Origin: Gammaproteobacteria bacterium
Lineage (GTDB): Bacteria; Pseudomonadota; Gammaproteobacteria; Steroidobacterales; Steroidobacteraceae
Length of the DNA: 50,673 nt
Direction: 5' to 3'
Assembly: GCA_025357835.1 (NCBI GenBank)
Contig: JANYLM010000089.1
Location: forward strand, 1 to 50,673
Shown here: positions 9,273 to 18,756 of the stretch, piece by piece
How positions within the stretch are numbered: position 1 is the first letter of the stretch
Layout: each line of letters opens with the position of its first letter
Made by a program: the position numbers and the translations under genes
The notes under the pieces: model-generated
Told to the model about the DNA's origin: nothing
The model's input: the letters and a program-made list of their open reading frames with translations, nothing else
Database searches by the model: none

Positions 9273-10303
9273 GCGCGGATTCGACAGCCGAGTCGGCGGC
9301 CTTCCTTCGCGACATGCAGGCGATCGCGCTCGCCGCCTTGCGCGACTGGGATCTTGAGGTAGCGAGCCTGACGCCGATCAAGGTGCGCGAGAATGCGGTG
9401 TTTCGGATTGACTTGGCGCGCGGCGAACGGGCCGTGCTACGGGTGCATCGCAGCGGCTATCATTCGGATGCCGAGCTGCATTCGGAGTTCCTCTGGATGC
9501 GCGCGCTGGAGGCGGCCGGCATTCCGGTTCCACGCGTGATTCGCTCGCGGCACGGCCGGGACTTCGAAGTTATCGCCGTACCGGCCATGTATGGCCCACG
9601 GCAGATCGACGTGTTCGAGTGGATCGAGGGACGCCAACTCGGGTCCGTGGAGAGCGGGATCGGCAGTGATGATGCCGCCATCGCCGGGCAGTACCACATG
9701 ATCGGCACGATTGCCGCGCGCATGCACAACCAAACCGCGGCTTGGCAATGCCCGGCGGGATTTCGGCGTCACGCCTGGGACGCCGCGGGGCTGGTCGGCG
9801 AGCAGCCCTTTTGGGGGCGGTTTTGGGAACTCGCGGAGCTCACGGCCGAGCAGAAAAGTCTGCTGTTGCATGCGCGCACCAAGATCGCGGGGGAGCTCGC
9901 GGCCTTTGGCACTAACACCGATCGTTTTGGACTCATCCATGCCGACCTCGTGCCGGAAAACTTGCTCATCGACGGCCCTCGAGTGCGGGTGATCGATTTC
10001 GATGACGCGGGCTTCGGCTGGCATCTATTCGAGCTTGCAACCTCGCTGTACTTCATTAGTGGCGACGGTATATACCCCACCGCCCGCGATGCGCTCATCC
10101 GCGGCTATCGCAGCGAGCGTGAGTTGTCCGAAGAGGCGCTCGAATGGTTGCCGCTGTTTCTTGCTGTGCGCGGCACGACTTATCTTGGCTGGGTGCACAC
10201 GCGGCAGGGCAGCGACACGGCGCGCGAACTGACGCCTTTTCTGGTGGAGCGCGCCTGCGCGGTCGCCGAAGAATACCTCGCGACGCAGCGGCGGCTTGGC
10301 TAA
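9269..10303 (+). CDS. APH-fold small-molecule kinase (amino-alcohol/hydroxylysine kinase-like)
   Basis: The start is set at the GTG at 9269, which overlaps the stop of the PLP enzyme (GTGA); the frame is open further upstream but only as a shadow of that gene. The 344-residue product has the APH/choline-kinase fold. LIHADLVPENLL carries the catalytic Asp226 and Asn231, and VIDFDDAG (about 241-248) is the metal-binding segment. This family includes hydroxylysine kinase and homoserine kinase II, and its bacterial members are often misread as antibiotic kinases. Coupling to a phospho-lyase-like enzyme suggests it phosphorylates the hydroxyl of an amino alcohol using ATP or GTP. An internal ATG at 9314 is a less likely start. 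The substrate is inferred, not demonstrated. Confidence 0.85.
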   Translation: MSADSTAESAAFLRDMQAIALAALRDWDLEVASLTPIKVRENAVFRIDLARGERAVLRVHRSGYHSDAELHSEFLWMRALEAAGIPVPRVIRSRHGRDFEVIAVPAMYGPRQIDVFEWIEGRQLGSVESGIGSDDAAIAGQYHMIGTIAARMHNQTAAWQCPAGFRRHAWDAAGLVGEQPFWGRFWELAELTAEQKSLLLHARTKIAGELAAFGTNTDRFGLIHADLVPENLLIDGPRVRVIDFDDAGFGWHLFELATSLYFISGDGIYPTARDALIRGYRSERELSEEALEWLPLFLAVRGTTYLGWVHTRQGSDTARELTPFLVERACAVAEEYLATQRRLG

Positions 10304-10333
10304 GTTTTTTGAAGTTTTCAAGAGGGACATGAT

Positions 10334-11746
10334 ATGGCGCAGTACACAATGACGATCGGCGGCAAGCCCGTCGTAACGACGAATACCTTCAACGTGGTGA
10401 ACCCCGCCGATGAGACCGTGGTAGCGGCCTGTCCAGAGGGTACGGTGGCGCTGGTGGACGAAGCCATCTTAAGCGCGCGCAGTGCGTTTCCGTCATGGGC
10501 GGCATTGCCCGATGCGGAGCGGGTGACCAAGCTGCTAGCGATCGCCGACCTGATCGAAAAACATCACCCGGAGCTCTCCGAACTGGTCACACGTGAGCAG
10601 GGAAAAACCCAAAGCGGCCCGGGCGCCAATCTTGAAGTGGGCGGTGCCGTTGCATGGACGCGAGTAACCGCGGGGCTGTCCATCGCCGAGGAGACCATCC
10701 AGGACGACAAGAGCGGCAAGATCGTTCTGCGCCGCAAGCCGGTCGGGGTCGTGGCGTCGATTACCCCGTGGAACTGGCCCCTAATGATTGCGGTATGGCA
10801 TGTCATGCCTGCCATACGCGTAGGCTGCACCGTCGTCATCAAGCCATCGCCTTTCACTCCGCTTTCGACGTTGCGCCTCGTTGAACTCATGAATCAGGTC
10901 CTGCCGCCGGGGGTCATCAACATCGTGACCGGCGGCGTCGAGGTCGGCAACCATCTGACCAATCACACGGGTATCGACAAGATCGTGTTCACCGGATCTA
11001 TCGCTACGGGCAAGAAGGTGATGGGCAGCGCCGCGCAGAACTTGAAGCGCGTAACGCTGGAGCTCGGCGGCAACGACGCCGGCGTCGTTTTGCCAGGCAC
11101 CCGCATCGAGCCGCTGCTGGAGAAATTGTTCTGGGGCTGCTTCATCAACGCTGGACAGACTTGCGCGGCGTTGAAGCGATTGTACGTACACGAGGATCAG
11201 TACGACGAAGTCGTCAAGAAGTTCGCGGAGTACGTCGCCAAGATTCCCGTCGGCAATGGACTCGATCCTAAGAACCTCATAGGGCCGCTGTCGAATCAGA
11301 TGCAGCTCGACAAGGTCATCGCCCTGGTCGAAGACGCTCGAACTCGCGGCGCAAAGATAGTCACGGGAGGGACGCGGCCGAAGGCGCCCGGGTTTTTCTT
11401 TCCGCTGACGGTCATCGCCGATGCGGTGGACGACATGCGCGTCGTGAAGGAGGAACAGTTCGGGCCGGTGATTCCGATCGTAAAGTACAAGACAGTGGAC
11501 GAGGCCATCAAGCGCGCCAATTCCCTTGATGTGGGCTTGGGAGGCTCGGTGTGGGGGAACGATCCACACGAGGCGGCGCGATATGCCGGCCAGCTCGAGT
11601 GCGGCACCGCCTGGGTGAACCAGCACGGTACACTGCATCCTATGGCGCCCTTCGGCGGCGTGAAATGCTCCGGGATCGGCGTCGAGTTCAATCTCGATGG
11701 CTTGAAGGAATACACTACCGTCCAGGTCGTCAACGTCGCTCTTTGA
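10334..11746 (+). CDS. NAD(P)-dependent aldehyde dehydrogenase
   Basis: A 470-residue ALDH-superfamily enzyme oxidizing an aldehyde to its acid. The motif TPWNWP (oxyanion Asn147), VIKPSPFTPLS (Lys170), the general base Glu243 in LELGGN, and the nucleophile Cys277 in FINAGQTC are all present. The ribosome site AGAGGG lies before the ATG. The position, 30 bases after the kinase gene, fits removal of the aldehyde that a phospho-lyase would release. It resembles the broad-specificity ALDH group rather than acylating aldehyde dehydrogenases. Cofactor choice and aldehyde cannot be told. Confidence 0.93.
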   Translation: MAQYTMTIGGKPVVTTNTFNVVNPADETVVAACPEGTVALVDEAILSARSAFPSWAALPDAERVTKLLAIADLIEKHHPELSELVTREQGKTQSGPGANLEVGGAVAWTRVTAGLSIAEETIQDDKSGKIVLRRKPVGVVASITPWNWPLMIAVWHVMPAIRVGCTVVIKPSPFTPLSTLRLVELMNQVLPPGVINIVTGGVEVGNHLTNHTGIDKIVFTGSIATGKKVMGSAAQNLKRVTLELGGNDAGVVLPGTRIEPLLEKLFWGCFINAGQTCAALKRLYVHEDQYDEVVKKFAEYVAKIPVGNGLDPKNLIGPLSNQMQLDKVIALVEDARTRGAKIVTGGTRPKAPGFFFPLTVIADAVDDMRVVKEEQFGPVIPIVKYKTVDEAIKRANSLDVGLGGSVWGNDPHEAARYAGQLECGTAWVNQHGTLHPMAPFGGVKCSGIGVEFNLDGLKEYTTVQVVNVAL

Positions 11747-11801
11747 TCCATGGTGCAAGCGGTTCAAGTCGGCCCGCGGGCCGGGCCCGAGGTAGTAATA
11801 G

Positions 11802-13127
11802 ATGCTCGATTATCGGCATAGCCCGGCGGCAATCCGCGCTCTGGTGCGTGACGATGCGGTGCATCGGGACGTTTACATCAACTCTGAGCTATTCGACCTT
11901 GAAATGGAGCGCCTGTGGCGCGCGGCTTGGACCTACGTGGGGCATGATTCACAGGTGCCGAATGCCGGTGATTTCTACACGGTCAATATCGCCGGCCAGC
12001 CCCTGCTGATGCTGCGGGGTTCCGACGGCGTGGTGCGCGTGCTGCTCAACCGGTGTGCCCACAAGGGCGCAAAGATCTTGGGCGCGGGTTCCGGCAACTG
12101 CGGCAAGCTGCTGCGTTGCTCCTACCACGGGTGGACCTACAGCCTCGATGGTTCGTTGCGCACCGTTCCCGTGAAGAGCGGCTATGCCGGCACACGATTC
12201 GCCGCATCTGAAGCCGCTGCCGGTTTGACAGCGGTTGCGAACGTGGCCGTATACCGCGGTTTTGTCTTCGCTAGGCTTAAGCCTAGCGGTCCAGGCTTCG
12301 AGGAGTACTTCGGCGGGGCGTTGAGTTCCATCGATAACTTGGCGGATCGCTCGCCGGTGGGCCGTCTCGAAGTGGCGGGGGCCGCGTTGCGATACATGCA
12401 TAACAGCAATTGGAAAATGTTCGTGGAGAACCTCAACGACACCATGCATCCCATGGTGGCGCATGAGTCCTCCGCGGGTACCGCACGGGAGCTATGGCAG
12501 GAACAGCCGCCGGACGCGCCCAGACCGATGGTCATCGAGCAATTTCTGCCCTTTGTCTCGAACTACGATTTTTTCGACAAGATGGGAGTCAAGGTTTATG
12601 ACCATGGCCACAGCTACACCGGGGTGAATTTTTCGATTCACTCGAGTTATTCGGCCATACCCGAGTACGCCGCGCAAATGGAGGCGGCGTACGGCGCCGA
12701 ACGGGCACAGAGCATTCTCGGTGAATCCCGGCATAACACGGTTTACTACCCCAGCCTGACTGTGAAGGGCGCCATCCAAACCATTCGAGTCGTGAGACCC
12801 ATTGCCGTCGATCGAACTCTGATCGAGAGCTTTACGCTGCGCCTGGTCGGCGCGCCGGCGGCCCTGCTGGAACGCAGTGCGACGTACAACCGAGTCGTCA
12901 ATGCACCCACCTCAGTCGTGGGTCACGACGACCTGTACTGCTATCGAGCCATACAAGAAGGACTGGCGTCGAACGGCAATGAATGGGTCAGTCTGCAACG
13001 CAATTATTCGGATCAGGAGAAGGAAGGGGGATCGCTCGGCGTTCACAATGGAACGAGCGAGATCTCCATGCGCGGACAATTTCGCGCCTGGGCTGCGGCG
13101 ATGGCTCCAAGCGGGACAGGCGCATGA
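11802..13127 (+). CDS. Rieske ring-hydroxylating dioxygenase, alpha subunit
   Basis: The 441-residue oxygenase large subunit has a Rieske [2Fe-2S] site, C85-x-H87 and C106-x2-H109 (RCAHKG and RCSYHG). The mononuclear iron region ENLNDTMHPMVAH has the bridging Asp213 and ligands His216 and His221. Such enzymes insert both atoms of O2 into an aromatic ring, or act as monooxygenases or demethylases. The ATG at 11802 follows GAGGT about nine bases away. The beta subunit gene overlaps its stop. No ferredoxin or reductase gene is present anywhere in the window, so electrons must come from elsewhere. The sequence resembles the benzoate/anthranilate-to-biphenyl class broadly; the substrate is unknown. 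Confidence 0.93.
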   Translation: MLDYRHSPAAIRALVRDDAVHRDVYINSELFDLEMERLWRAAWTYVGHDSQVPNAGDFYTVNIAGQPLLMLRGSDGVVRVLLNRCAHKGAKILGAGSGNCGKLLRCSYHGWTYSLDGSLRTVPVKSGYAGTRFAASEAAAGLTAVANVAVYRGFVFARLKPSGPGFEEYFGGALSSIDNLADRSPVGRLEVAGAALRYMHNSNWKMFVENLNDTMHPMVAHESSAGTARELWQEQPPDAPRPMVIEQFLPFVSNYDFFDKMGVKVYDHGHSYTGVNFSIHSSYSAIPEYAAQMEAAYGAERAQSILGESRHNTVYYPSLTVKGAIQTIRVVRPIAVDRTLIESFTLRLVGAPAALLERSATYNRVVNAPTSVVGHDDLYCYRAIQEGLASNGNEWVSLQRNYSDQEKEGGSLGVHNGTSEISMRGQFRAWAAAMAPSGTGA

Positions 13128-13612
13128 TGCAGGCAGCGGGCGATGATGAGGCGCTGATTGCCTTCGTGTACCACGAGGCGCGGCTCATCGACGAAAAGCG
13201 CTTTGATGAGTGGTACGACTTGTACGCCGACGATTGCCGCTACTGGATGCCGTTGATGCGAGGCCAGCCGCAAAGCGCCGAGCACACCTCGCTGTTCGAC
13301 GAGGACAAGCTGCTGCTCAAGATTCGCATCGAGCGGCTACGCAACCCGAAGTCCTACTCGCAGGCGCATCCGAGCTGGTGCCAGCACATCCTGCAGGCGC
13401 CGCGCATGGAAAGCCGCGATACTCAGGCCGGGACCGTGGTTTTGCGCACCCCCTTCATGTACCTTGAGTATCAGCAAGACCAGCAGGAAATCTACGCTGG
13501 CGTCGCCTGGCATCACCTGCGGCTCGGCGGCGAGAAGATTCTCATCGCGCTCAAGAAAGTCGAGCTCCTGAACTGCGAGGCGGCGCTGCCCTCCTTGCAG
13601 CTCTTTCCCTAG
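13124..13612 (+). CDS. Ring-hydroxylating dioxygenase, beta subunit
   Basis: A 162-residue protein with the small-subunit fold (SnoaL/NTF2-like). It has the typical N-terminal EARLIDEKRFDEWYDLYADD and YWMPL and a late KKVELLNCE. The start is the ATG at 13124, overlapping the alpha-subunit stop (ATGA); a second ATG follows directly at 13127. It makes the structural half of an alpha3beta3 oxygenase and carries no redox centre. Length is normal for the family, and the tight overlap with the alpha gene supports the pairing. Confidence 0.92.
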   Translation: MMQAAGDDEALIAFVYHEARLIDEKRFDEWYDLYADDCRYWMPLMRGQPQSAEHTSLFDEDKLLLKIRIERLRNPKSYSQAHPSWCQHILQAPRMESRDTQAGTVVLRTPFMYLEYQQDQQEIYAGVAWHHLRLGGEKILIALKKVELLNCEAALPSLQLFP

Positions 13613-13623
13613 AGTGTAGCCGC

Positions 13624-14364
13624 ATGCAAACAACGGTTCGCGTAAATCGAGTTGTCATTACGGGCGGCAGTTCGGGCATTGGTTTGGCGACGGCGCGGGC
13701 GTTTTTGGATGCGGGGTATGAAGTCATCAGTCTCGCACGGCGCGACTGCCCGCTTGTTTCGCCGCGGTTGACTTCCATCACGGTCGATTTGACGGATGCC
13801 GCGGCCACCTACGAGGCTGCCATGTCGCTGGCAGCGCGGACCCCGGCGACTACCTTCGTGCATTGCGCCGGCGCGATTCGCGAAAGGTCCATCGAGGAGG
13901 CAACCCTCGCCGATCTAGCGGAACTAGGCAACCTGCATCTCGGCGCCGCACTATCCTTGGTTCAGGCCAATTTACCGGCGATGAAGCTGGCTCGCTATGG
14001 CCGCATCGTATTGATTTCCTCGCGCGCCGCGCTCGGGCTGGCGAAGCGAACGGCTTATTCGGCCACCAAGGCCGGCATGCTGGGGATGGCCCGCACCTGG
14101 GCACTCGAACTCGCCGGTCACGGAATCACCGTGAACGTCGTAGCTCCGGGTCCGATAGCCGAAACCGAAATGTTCGAGGATATAGTTCCCGTGGCCAGCG
14201 CCAAGATGGTAGCGGCGGCGAAACAAGTGCCCGTGGGACGTTTCGGTACGCCGCAGGATGTGGCGCGCGCAGTCACCTTCTTCACCGACCCCAAGGCATC
14301 ATTCGTCACCGGCCAGACCTTATTCGTCTGCGGCGGCACCTCCGTCGGCAGCATCGTGTACTGA
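13624..14364 (+). CDS. Short-chain dehydrogenase/reductase (FabG-like)
   Basis: A 246-residue SDR with the cofactor loop TGGSSGIG (13-20), active-site YSATK (Tyr145, Lys149), and a catalytic Ser in ISSRAA just before it. The C-terminal part (VTGQTLFVCGG) is typical. It starts 12 bases after the dioxygenase beta gene without a strong ribosome site. By position it could be the cis-dihydrodiol dehydrogenase that rearomatizes the dioxygenase product. By sequence it looks more like 3-oxoacyl reductases, so that role is only a suggestion. Confidence 0.88.
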   Translation: MQTTVRVNRVVITGGSSGIGLATARAFLDAGYEVISLARRDCPLVSPRLTSITVDLTDAAATYEAAMSLAARTPATTFVHCAGAIRERSIEEATLADLAELGNLHLGAALSLVQANLPAMKLARYGRIVLISSRAALGLAKRTAYSATKAGMLGMARTWALELAGHGITVNVVAPGPIAETEMFEDIVPVASAKMVAAAKQVPVGRFGTPQDVARAVTFFTDPKASFVTGQTLFVCGGTSVGSIVY

Positions 14365-14424
14365 CGCGCAGAGAGCTTATACTGCGAGCCTGGCGGCCTC
14401 ATCAACACGGCCGAAGGGGTATCT

Positions 14425-15291
14425 ATGAGCGACGAAGCACATACTATTTCGCGCCGAGAATTTACGGCGCTGTCCCTGGCTGTCGGCGCCGCGGCCGCCA
14501 CAGGCCTGGCCGCTGCCGGGGCGAGAGAGGCGATTGACGCGGATGTGCAGATAACCACTCCAAGCGGGGTGTGTGACGCCGCGCTGATTCATCCGCAGGG
14601 AAACGGCCGCTGGCCCGGAGTCATTTTGTTCGTCGACGCCTTCGGTCTGCGTCCGGCCATGCGCGACATGGCCAAACGCCTCGCCGTCGACGGATATAGC
14701 GTGCTGGTACCGAATCCCTACTATCGTCTGGCCAAGGCTCCCGGTATTGATCCCGGATTTGATTTCACCAATCCTGCGGACCGCGCCAAGCTCGAGGCGC
14801 TGCGTGCGCCTCTGACCCACGCTGCCGTCACGCAAGATGCGGGTGCCTATGCGAAATTTCTTGATTCGCAGGCCTGCGTCGACAAGAAAGCCAAAATGGG
14901 TGTCTTCGGATATTGCATGGGAGGGGCCATGACTCTGCGGGCAGCGGCGGCGCTAGGCGAGCGGATCGGGGCCGGCGCGTCCTTCCATGGCGGGGGGTTG
15001 GTCACGGACAAGCCGGATAGTCCTCATCTGCTGGTGCCCAAAATCAAGGCGCAGTACTACTTCGGCGTTGCGGCAAACGACGATCAGCGTCAGCCGGATG
15101 CTAAATCGAAGCTGCAAGAGGCATTCCACACCGCCAGCGTTGCGGCGAAAATCGAAGTTTACGAAGGTACTCTGCACGGCTGGTGCGTGAGGGACATGCC
15201 GCCGGACGCCGGCAGGCCCATTTACAACCAAGCGCAAGGGGAGCGTGCGTGGAAAGAATTGGTCGCCCTGTACAAACGTGCGCACGTTTAA
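14425..15291 (+). CDS. Dienelactone-hydrolase-family protein with Tat-type leader
   Basis: The 288-residue protein is an alpha/beta hydrolase of the dienelactone hydrolase family. It carries the Cys nucleophile Cys164 in FGYCMGG, an acid at Asp219/Asp220 in AANDDQ and His251 in LHGWCV. Ahead of the domain is ISRREFTALSLAVGAAAA (8-25), a good twin-arginine signal, so the folded enzyme is likely exported to the periplasm. Cytoplasmic homologues hydrolyse dienelactone in chlorocatechol breakdown; the exported ones are poorly characterised. The ribosome site GAAGGGG precedes the ATG. In this cluster it may open a lactone or ester before or during uptake, but no substrate can be named. Confidence 0.87.
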   Translation: MSDEAHTISRREFTALSLAVGAAAATGLAAAGAREAIDADVQITTPSGVCDAALIHPQGNGRWPGVILFVDAFGLRPAMRDMAKRLAVDGYSVLVPNPYYRLAKAPGIDPGFDFTNPADRAKLEALRAPLTHAAVTQDAGAYAKFLDSQACVDKKAKMGVFGYCMGGAMTLRAAAALGERIGAGASFHGGGLVTDKPDSPHLLVPKIKAQYYFGVAANDDQRQPDAKSKLQEAFHTASVAAKIEVYEGTLHGWCVRDMPPDAGRPIYNQAQGERAWKELVALYKRAHV

Positions 15292-15324
15292 TGGGCAAAC
15301 AATGCTCCTGGAGATCATGCATCA

Positions 15325-16530
15325 ATGAGTGAAGCCTTTATCTGTGATTTTGTGCGCACGCCGATCGGCCGTTACGAAGGCGGCCTGTCGCGGCTGCGAC
15401 CCGATGATTTGGCGGCTGTTGCGATCAAACATCTGGTCGCTAGCAACAGCTCTATCGGCGCGGCCGTCGAAGAAGTGTTCTTCGGCTGTGCCAACCAGGC
15501 AGGAGAAGACAATCGGAATGTCGCGCGCATGGCGCTGCTGCTCGGCGGACTGCCGGCGCACGTACCCGGAGTGACGGTCAATCGCCTGTGCGCGTCAGGA
15601 TTGGATGCCGTGGCTGGGGCGGCTCGAGCGATTCGTGCAGGCGAAATGGAACTCGCCATCGCGGGCGGCGTCGAGTCGATGACGAGGGCTCCCTTCGTCA
15701 TGGGCAAGGCAGAGCGTGCCTTTCAGCGCACGGCGGAGATTTATGACACGACCATCGGCTGGCGTTTCGTTAATGCGCGGATGAAGACGCTATACGGAGT
15801 CGATTCGATGCCCGAAACCGGCGAGAATGTCGCCGCGGACTTCAATGTATCGCGCGAGGATCAGGATGCCTTCGCCTATCGCTCGCAACAGCGGGCTGCG
15901 CGCGCCCAGGGCGCCGGAGTGTTCGCCGAGCAGATCGTGCCGGTGAGCGTCCCGCAACCGAAGGGCGCGGCGGACCACATCATCGAGCGCGACGAGCAAT
16001 TGCGCCCGGAGACCACGCTGGAGGGGCTTGCGAAGCTCAAGCCGGCGGTGCGTGCCGGCGGCACCGTCACTGCCGGCAACGCCTCGTCAATCAACGACGG
16101 TGCCGCGGCGCTGTTGTTGGCATCCGGCGCGGCGGTCGAGAAATATGGGCTCAGAGCTCGCGCACGCGTACTCGGCTTTGCCTCCGCGGGAGTCGCGCCA
16201 CGCATCATGGGAGTGGGTCCAATCCCAGCAGTGGAGAAACTCCTGGGGCGGCTGCGATTAAAGGTCTCCGATTTCGACGTGATCGAACTCAACGAAGCAT
16301 TTGCCGCACAGGCTCTGGCTTGCACGCGAGCCTTGGGCCTGCCTGACGACGCCGAGCATGTGAACAGCAACGGCGGCGCCATTGCCTTGGGACATCCACT
16401 GGGCATGTCCGGCGCGCGCATTGCGGGGGCCGGGGTGCAGGAGTTGGTGCGTCGCTCAGGCCGCTACGGTTTGGCTACGATGTGTGTGGGGGTTGGACAA
16501 GGCGCAGCGCTGGCATTCGAGCGAGTGTGA
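15325..16530 (+). CDS. pcaF: 3-oxoadipyl-CoA thiolase-like acyltransferase (PcaF/PaaJ type)
   Basis: A 401-residue thiolase with nucleophile Cys89 (NRLCASGLDA), His357 (ALGHPLG) and Cys387 (ATMCVGVGQG). Long stretches such as GCANQAGEDNRNVARMALLL, GVDSMPETGENVA, ERDEQLRPETTLE and DFDVIELNEAFA agree closely with my recall of Pseudomonas PcaF, which cleaves 3-oxoadipyl-CoA to succinyl-CoA and acetyl-CoA. This implies that the pathway yields a dicarboxylic 3-oxoacyl-CoA. A beta-oxidation role on other acyl-CoAs is possible. It is followed 114 bases later by the FadB-like gene. The ribosome site GGAG lies about 11 bases before the ATG. Confidence 0.9.
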   Translation: MSEAFICDFVRTPIGRYEGGLSRLRPDDLAAVAIKHLVASNSSIGAAVEEVFFGCANQAGEDNRNVARMALLLGGLPAHVPGVTVNRLCASGLDAVAGAARAIRAGEMELAIAGGVESMTRAPFVMGKAERAFQRTAEIYDTTIGWRFVNARMKTLYGVDSMPETGENVAADFNVSREDQDAFAYRSQQRAARAQGAGVFAEQIVPVSVPQPKGAADHIIERDEQLRPETTLEGLAKLKPAVRAGGTVTAGNASSINDGAAALLLASGAAVEKYGLRARARVLGFASAGVAPRIMGVGPIPAVEKLLGRLRLKVSDFDVIELNEAFAAQALACTRALGLPDDAEHVNSNGGAIALGHPLGMSGARIAGAGVQELVRRSGRYGLATMCVGVGQGAALAFERV

Positions 16531-16644
16531 GTCAGTCACTGACCGTGAGGCGCAACTCAAGCATCCTTTCAAAGGCGGGCACACGCTGCTACATTATCGA
16601 TTCAAGGCGGAACTCAGTTCTGCATAGTGGAATTAATTGTGGGC

Positions 16645-18756
16645 ATGAATAAACTGAGCTTGGAGGTAAAGGGCGTCGTAGCCGTCCTCACCCTCGACAA
16701 TCCGCCGGTTAATAGCCTCGGGCTTGAATTGCGGCAGGCGTTGGTGGAGGGCATTGGGCGAGCGAATGCGGATCCCGGCATCGAAGCCATCGTGTTGATT
16801 GGTTCGGGCGCGGGCCTTTCCGGGGGCGCCGACATCCGTGAATTCGGCACCCCCAAGGCGGCTGCGTATCCCAATCTGCGGACTGTGATTCGCGAGGTCG
16901 AAGACAGCGCCAAGCCCGTGATCGCCGCCATCGGTGGTGTGTGCATGGGCGGCGGCCTGGAATTGGCGCTGGGTTGCCACTATAGAGTGGCAGCACCGGG
17001 GGCACGAATAGCGCTGCCTGAAGTCAAGCTGGGACTATTGCCCGGTGCCGGCGGCACCCAGCGGTTGCCGCGTTTGCTGGGCATCGAAGCTGCGCTCAAT
17101 ATTATTGTCTCGGGCGCGACGCATGCATCGGAGAAGCTCCGCGACACGCCGCTGTTCGATTCTTTCGCAGAAGGCGACTTACTGGAGCACGCGTTGCGCT
17201 TTGCGCGGCAGGTGATTGCGCAGGGGTTGGGGCGGCGCAAAGTCCGCGATTTGCGATTGGACATGCCGAACGCAGAGGCCTACCTGCAGTTCGTCCGCAA
17301 TTCGGTCAAAGCGGTGGCGGGTCCGTACCCCGCGCCCTTGGCCTGCGTCGAGGCGGTGGCTGCCGCGGTCGATAGGCCCTTCGATGCGGGACTGAAGCGG
17401 GAGCGCGAACTATTCGCAACGTTGATGCTCTCGCCGGAGTCAGCGGCGCTGCGGCATGTGTTTCAAGCGGAGCGCGCCGCCTCACACATCCTCGACGTGC
17501 CGAACGACACGCCGCTGAGGCCCATCCGCAAGGTCGGTGTCATCGGCGCCGGCACCATGGGTGGAGGCATCACCATGAGCCTCATCAACGCCGGGCTACC
17601 GGTGGTATTGCTGGAGTCCCGGCAGGACGCACTCGATCGGGGCCTCGCCAATATCCGCCGCAATTACCAGGGCGCCTTGCGCAAAGGCACACTCAATGAG
17701 GCCAGCCTCGCGCAGCGTCTGGCGCTCATCACCCCGACATTGAACTACGCCTTGATGGGCGATGTCGATCTGGTTATCGAGGCCGTGTTCGAGAGCATGG
17801 AAGTCAAACGCCAGGTTTTCCAAACCCTGGACGGCGTGGTGCAAAAGGGCGCGATACTCGCTTCCAATACCTCGGCACTGAATCTCGATGACATCGCGAA
17901 CTTTACGCAGCGCCCGCAGGATGTGATCGGCCTGCATTTTTTCAGCCCGGCCAATGTAATGCGCCTGCTCGAAGTGGTGCGTGGCGCCAAGACGGGGACG
18001 GACGTGCTCGCCACGGCCATGCGCCTATCCAAAACCATGGGCAAGGTCGCAGTAGTGTCCGGTGTATGCGACGGCTTCATCGGCAACCGCATGCTGGCTC
18101 GATACGGCGCGGCGGCTCACGATTTGTTGCTGGCCGGCGCGTTGCCGCAGCAGGTGGACGCGGCGCTGCAGGATTTTGGCATGGCGATGGGCCCGTTTCG
18201 CGTGGGCGATCTGGCCGGTCTCGATATCGGCTGGGCGCTTCGCAAGCGGCGAGCGGCCGAGTTTCCTGACCGTGATTTCTCCAATGTGTCGGACGTTTTG
18301 TGCGAGGCCGGTCGATTCGGTCAAAAAACCGGCGCCGGCTGGTATCGCTACGAAGCAGGTTCGCGGAACCCGCTTCCGGATCACCATGTCTCGGCCATCA
18401 TCGAGGAATATCGCCGCAAGAAAGGCATCACGCCGCGCAGTGTAAGCTCGGAGGAAATCGTCGAGCGTTGCATTTACGCGCTGATCAACGAGGGCGCACG
18501 CATCATCGAGGACGGTATCGCGCAGCGGTCATCGGATATCGACCTGGTCTATCTCAATGGTTACGGCTTCCCCGCCTATCGTGGCGGCCCCATGTTCTAC
18601 GCGGACCAAACCGGCCTGCATGACATCGCGCGCGCCCTGAAGAACATCGCAGCGCGGCCGGGCAGCGATTCGGCTGTATGGACGCCGGCGCCTCTGCTCA
18701 CCCGTTTGGTCCAAGAAGGCCAGACTTTCAGCGCATTCAAAGGATCAGCCAAGTGA
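16645..18756 (+). CDS. Enoyl-CoA hydratase/3-hydroxyacyl-CoA dehydrogenase fusion (FadB-like)
   Basis: The product (about 703 residues) has an N-terminal crotonase domain with both hydratase glutamates, Glu106 in GGGLE and Glu126 in LPEVKLG. A 3-hydroxyacyl-CoA dehydrogenase domain follows, with [12 protein letters not shown] (297-308) for NAD and catalytic His431 in [10 protein letters not shown], then the C-terminal domain ([14 protein letters not shown]). It performs two successive beta-oxidation steps. The organisation resembles FadB, FadJ, PimF and the peroxisomal L-bifunctional enzyme. I prefer the ATG at 16645; a GTG at 16627 in the same frame would add six residues. The stop overlaps the start of the next thiolase gene, so the two are coupled. 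Confidence 0.93.
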   Translation: MNKLSLEVKGVVAVLTLDNPPVNSLGLELRQALVEGIGRANADPGIEAIVLIGSGAGLSGGADIREFGTPKAAAYPNLRTVIREVEDSAKPVIAAIGGVCMGGGLELALGCHYRVAAPGARIALPEVKLGLLPGAGGTQRLPRLLGIEAALNIIVSGATHASEKLRDTPLFDSFAEGDLLEHALRFARQVIAQGLGRRKVRDLRLDMPNAEAYLQFVRNSVKAVAGPYPAPLACVEAVAAAVDRPFDAGLKRERELFATLMLSPESAALRHVFQAERAASHILDVPNDTPLRPIRKVGVIGAGTMGGGITMSLINAGLPVVLLESRQDALDRGLANIRRNYQGALRKGTLNEASLAQRLALITPTLNYALMGDVDLVIEAVFESMEVKRQVFQTLDGVVQKGAILASNTSALNLDDIANFTQRPQDVIGLHFFSPANVMRLLEVVRGAKTGTDVLATAMRLSKTMGKVAVVSGVCDGFIGNRMLARYGAAAHDLLLAGALPQQVDAALQDFGMAMGPFRVGDLAGLDIGWALRKRRAAEFPDRDFSNVSDVLCEAGRFGQKTGAGWYRYEAGSRNPLPDHHVSAIIEEYRRKKGITPRSVSSEEIVERCIYALINEGARIIEDGIAQRSSDIDLVYLNGYGFPAYRGGPMFYADQTGLHDIARALKNIAARPGSDSAVWTPAPLLTRLVQEGQTFSAFKGSAK

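Noticed and set aside
16531..16543. Short inverted repeat GTCAG-TCA-CTGAC after the PcaF-type thiolase
   Set aside because: The arms are only five bases with no T tract, so it is too weak to call a terminator or operator.
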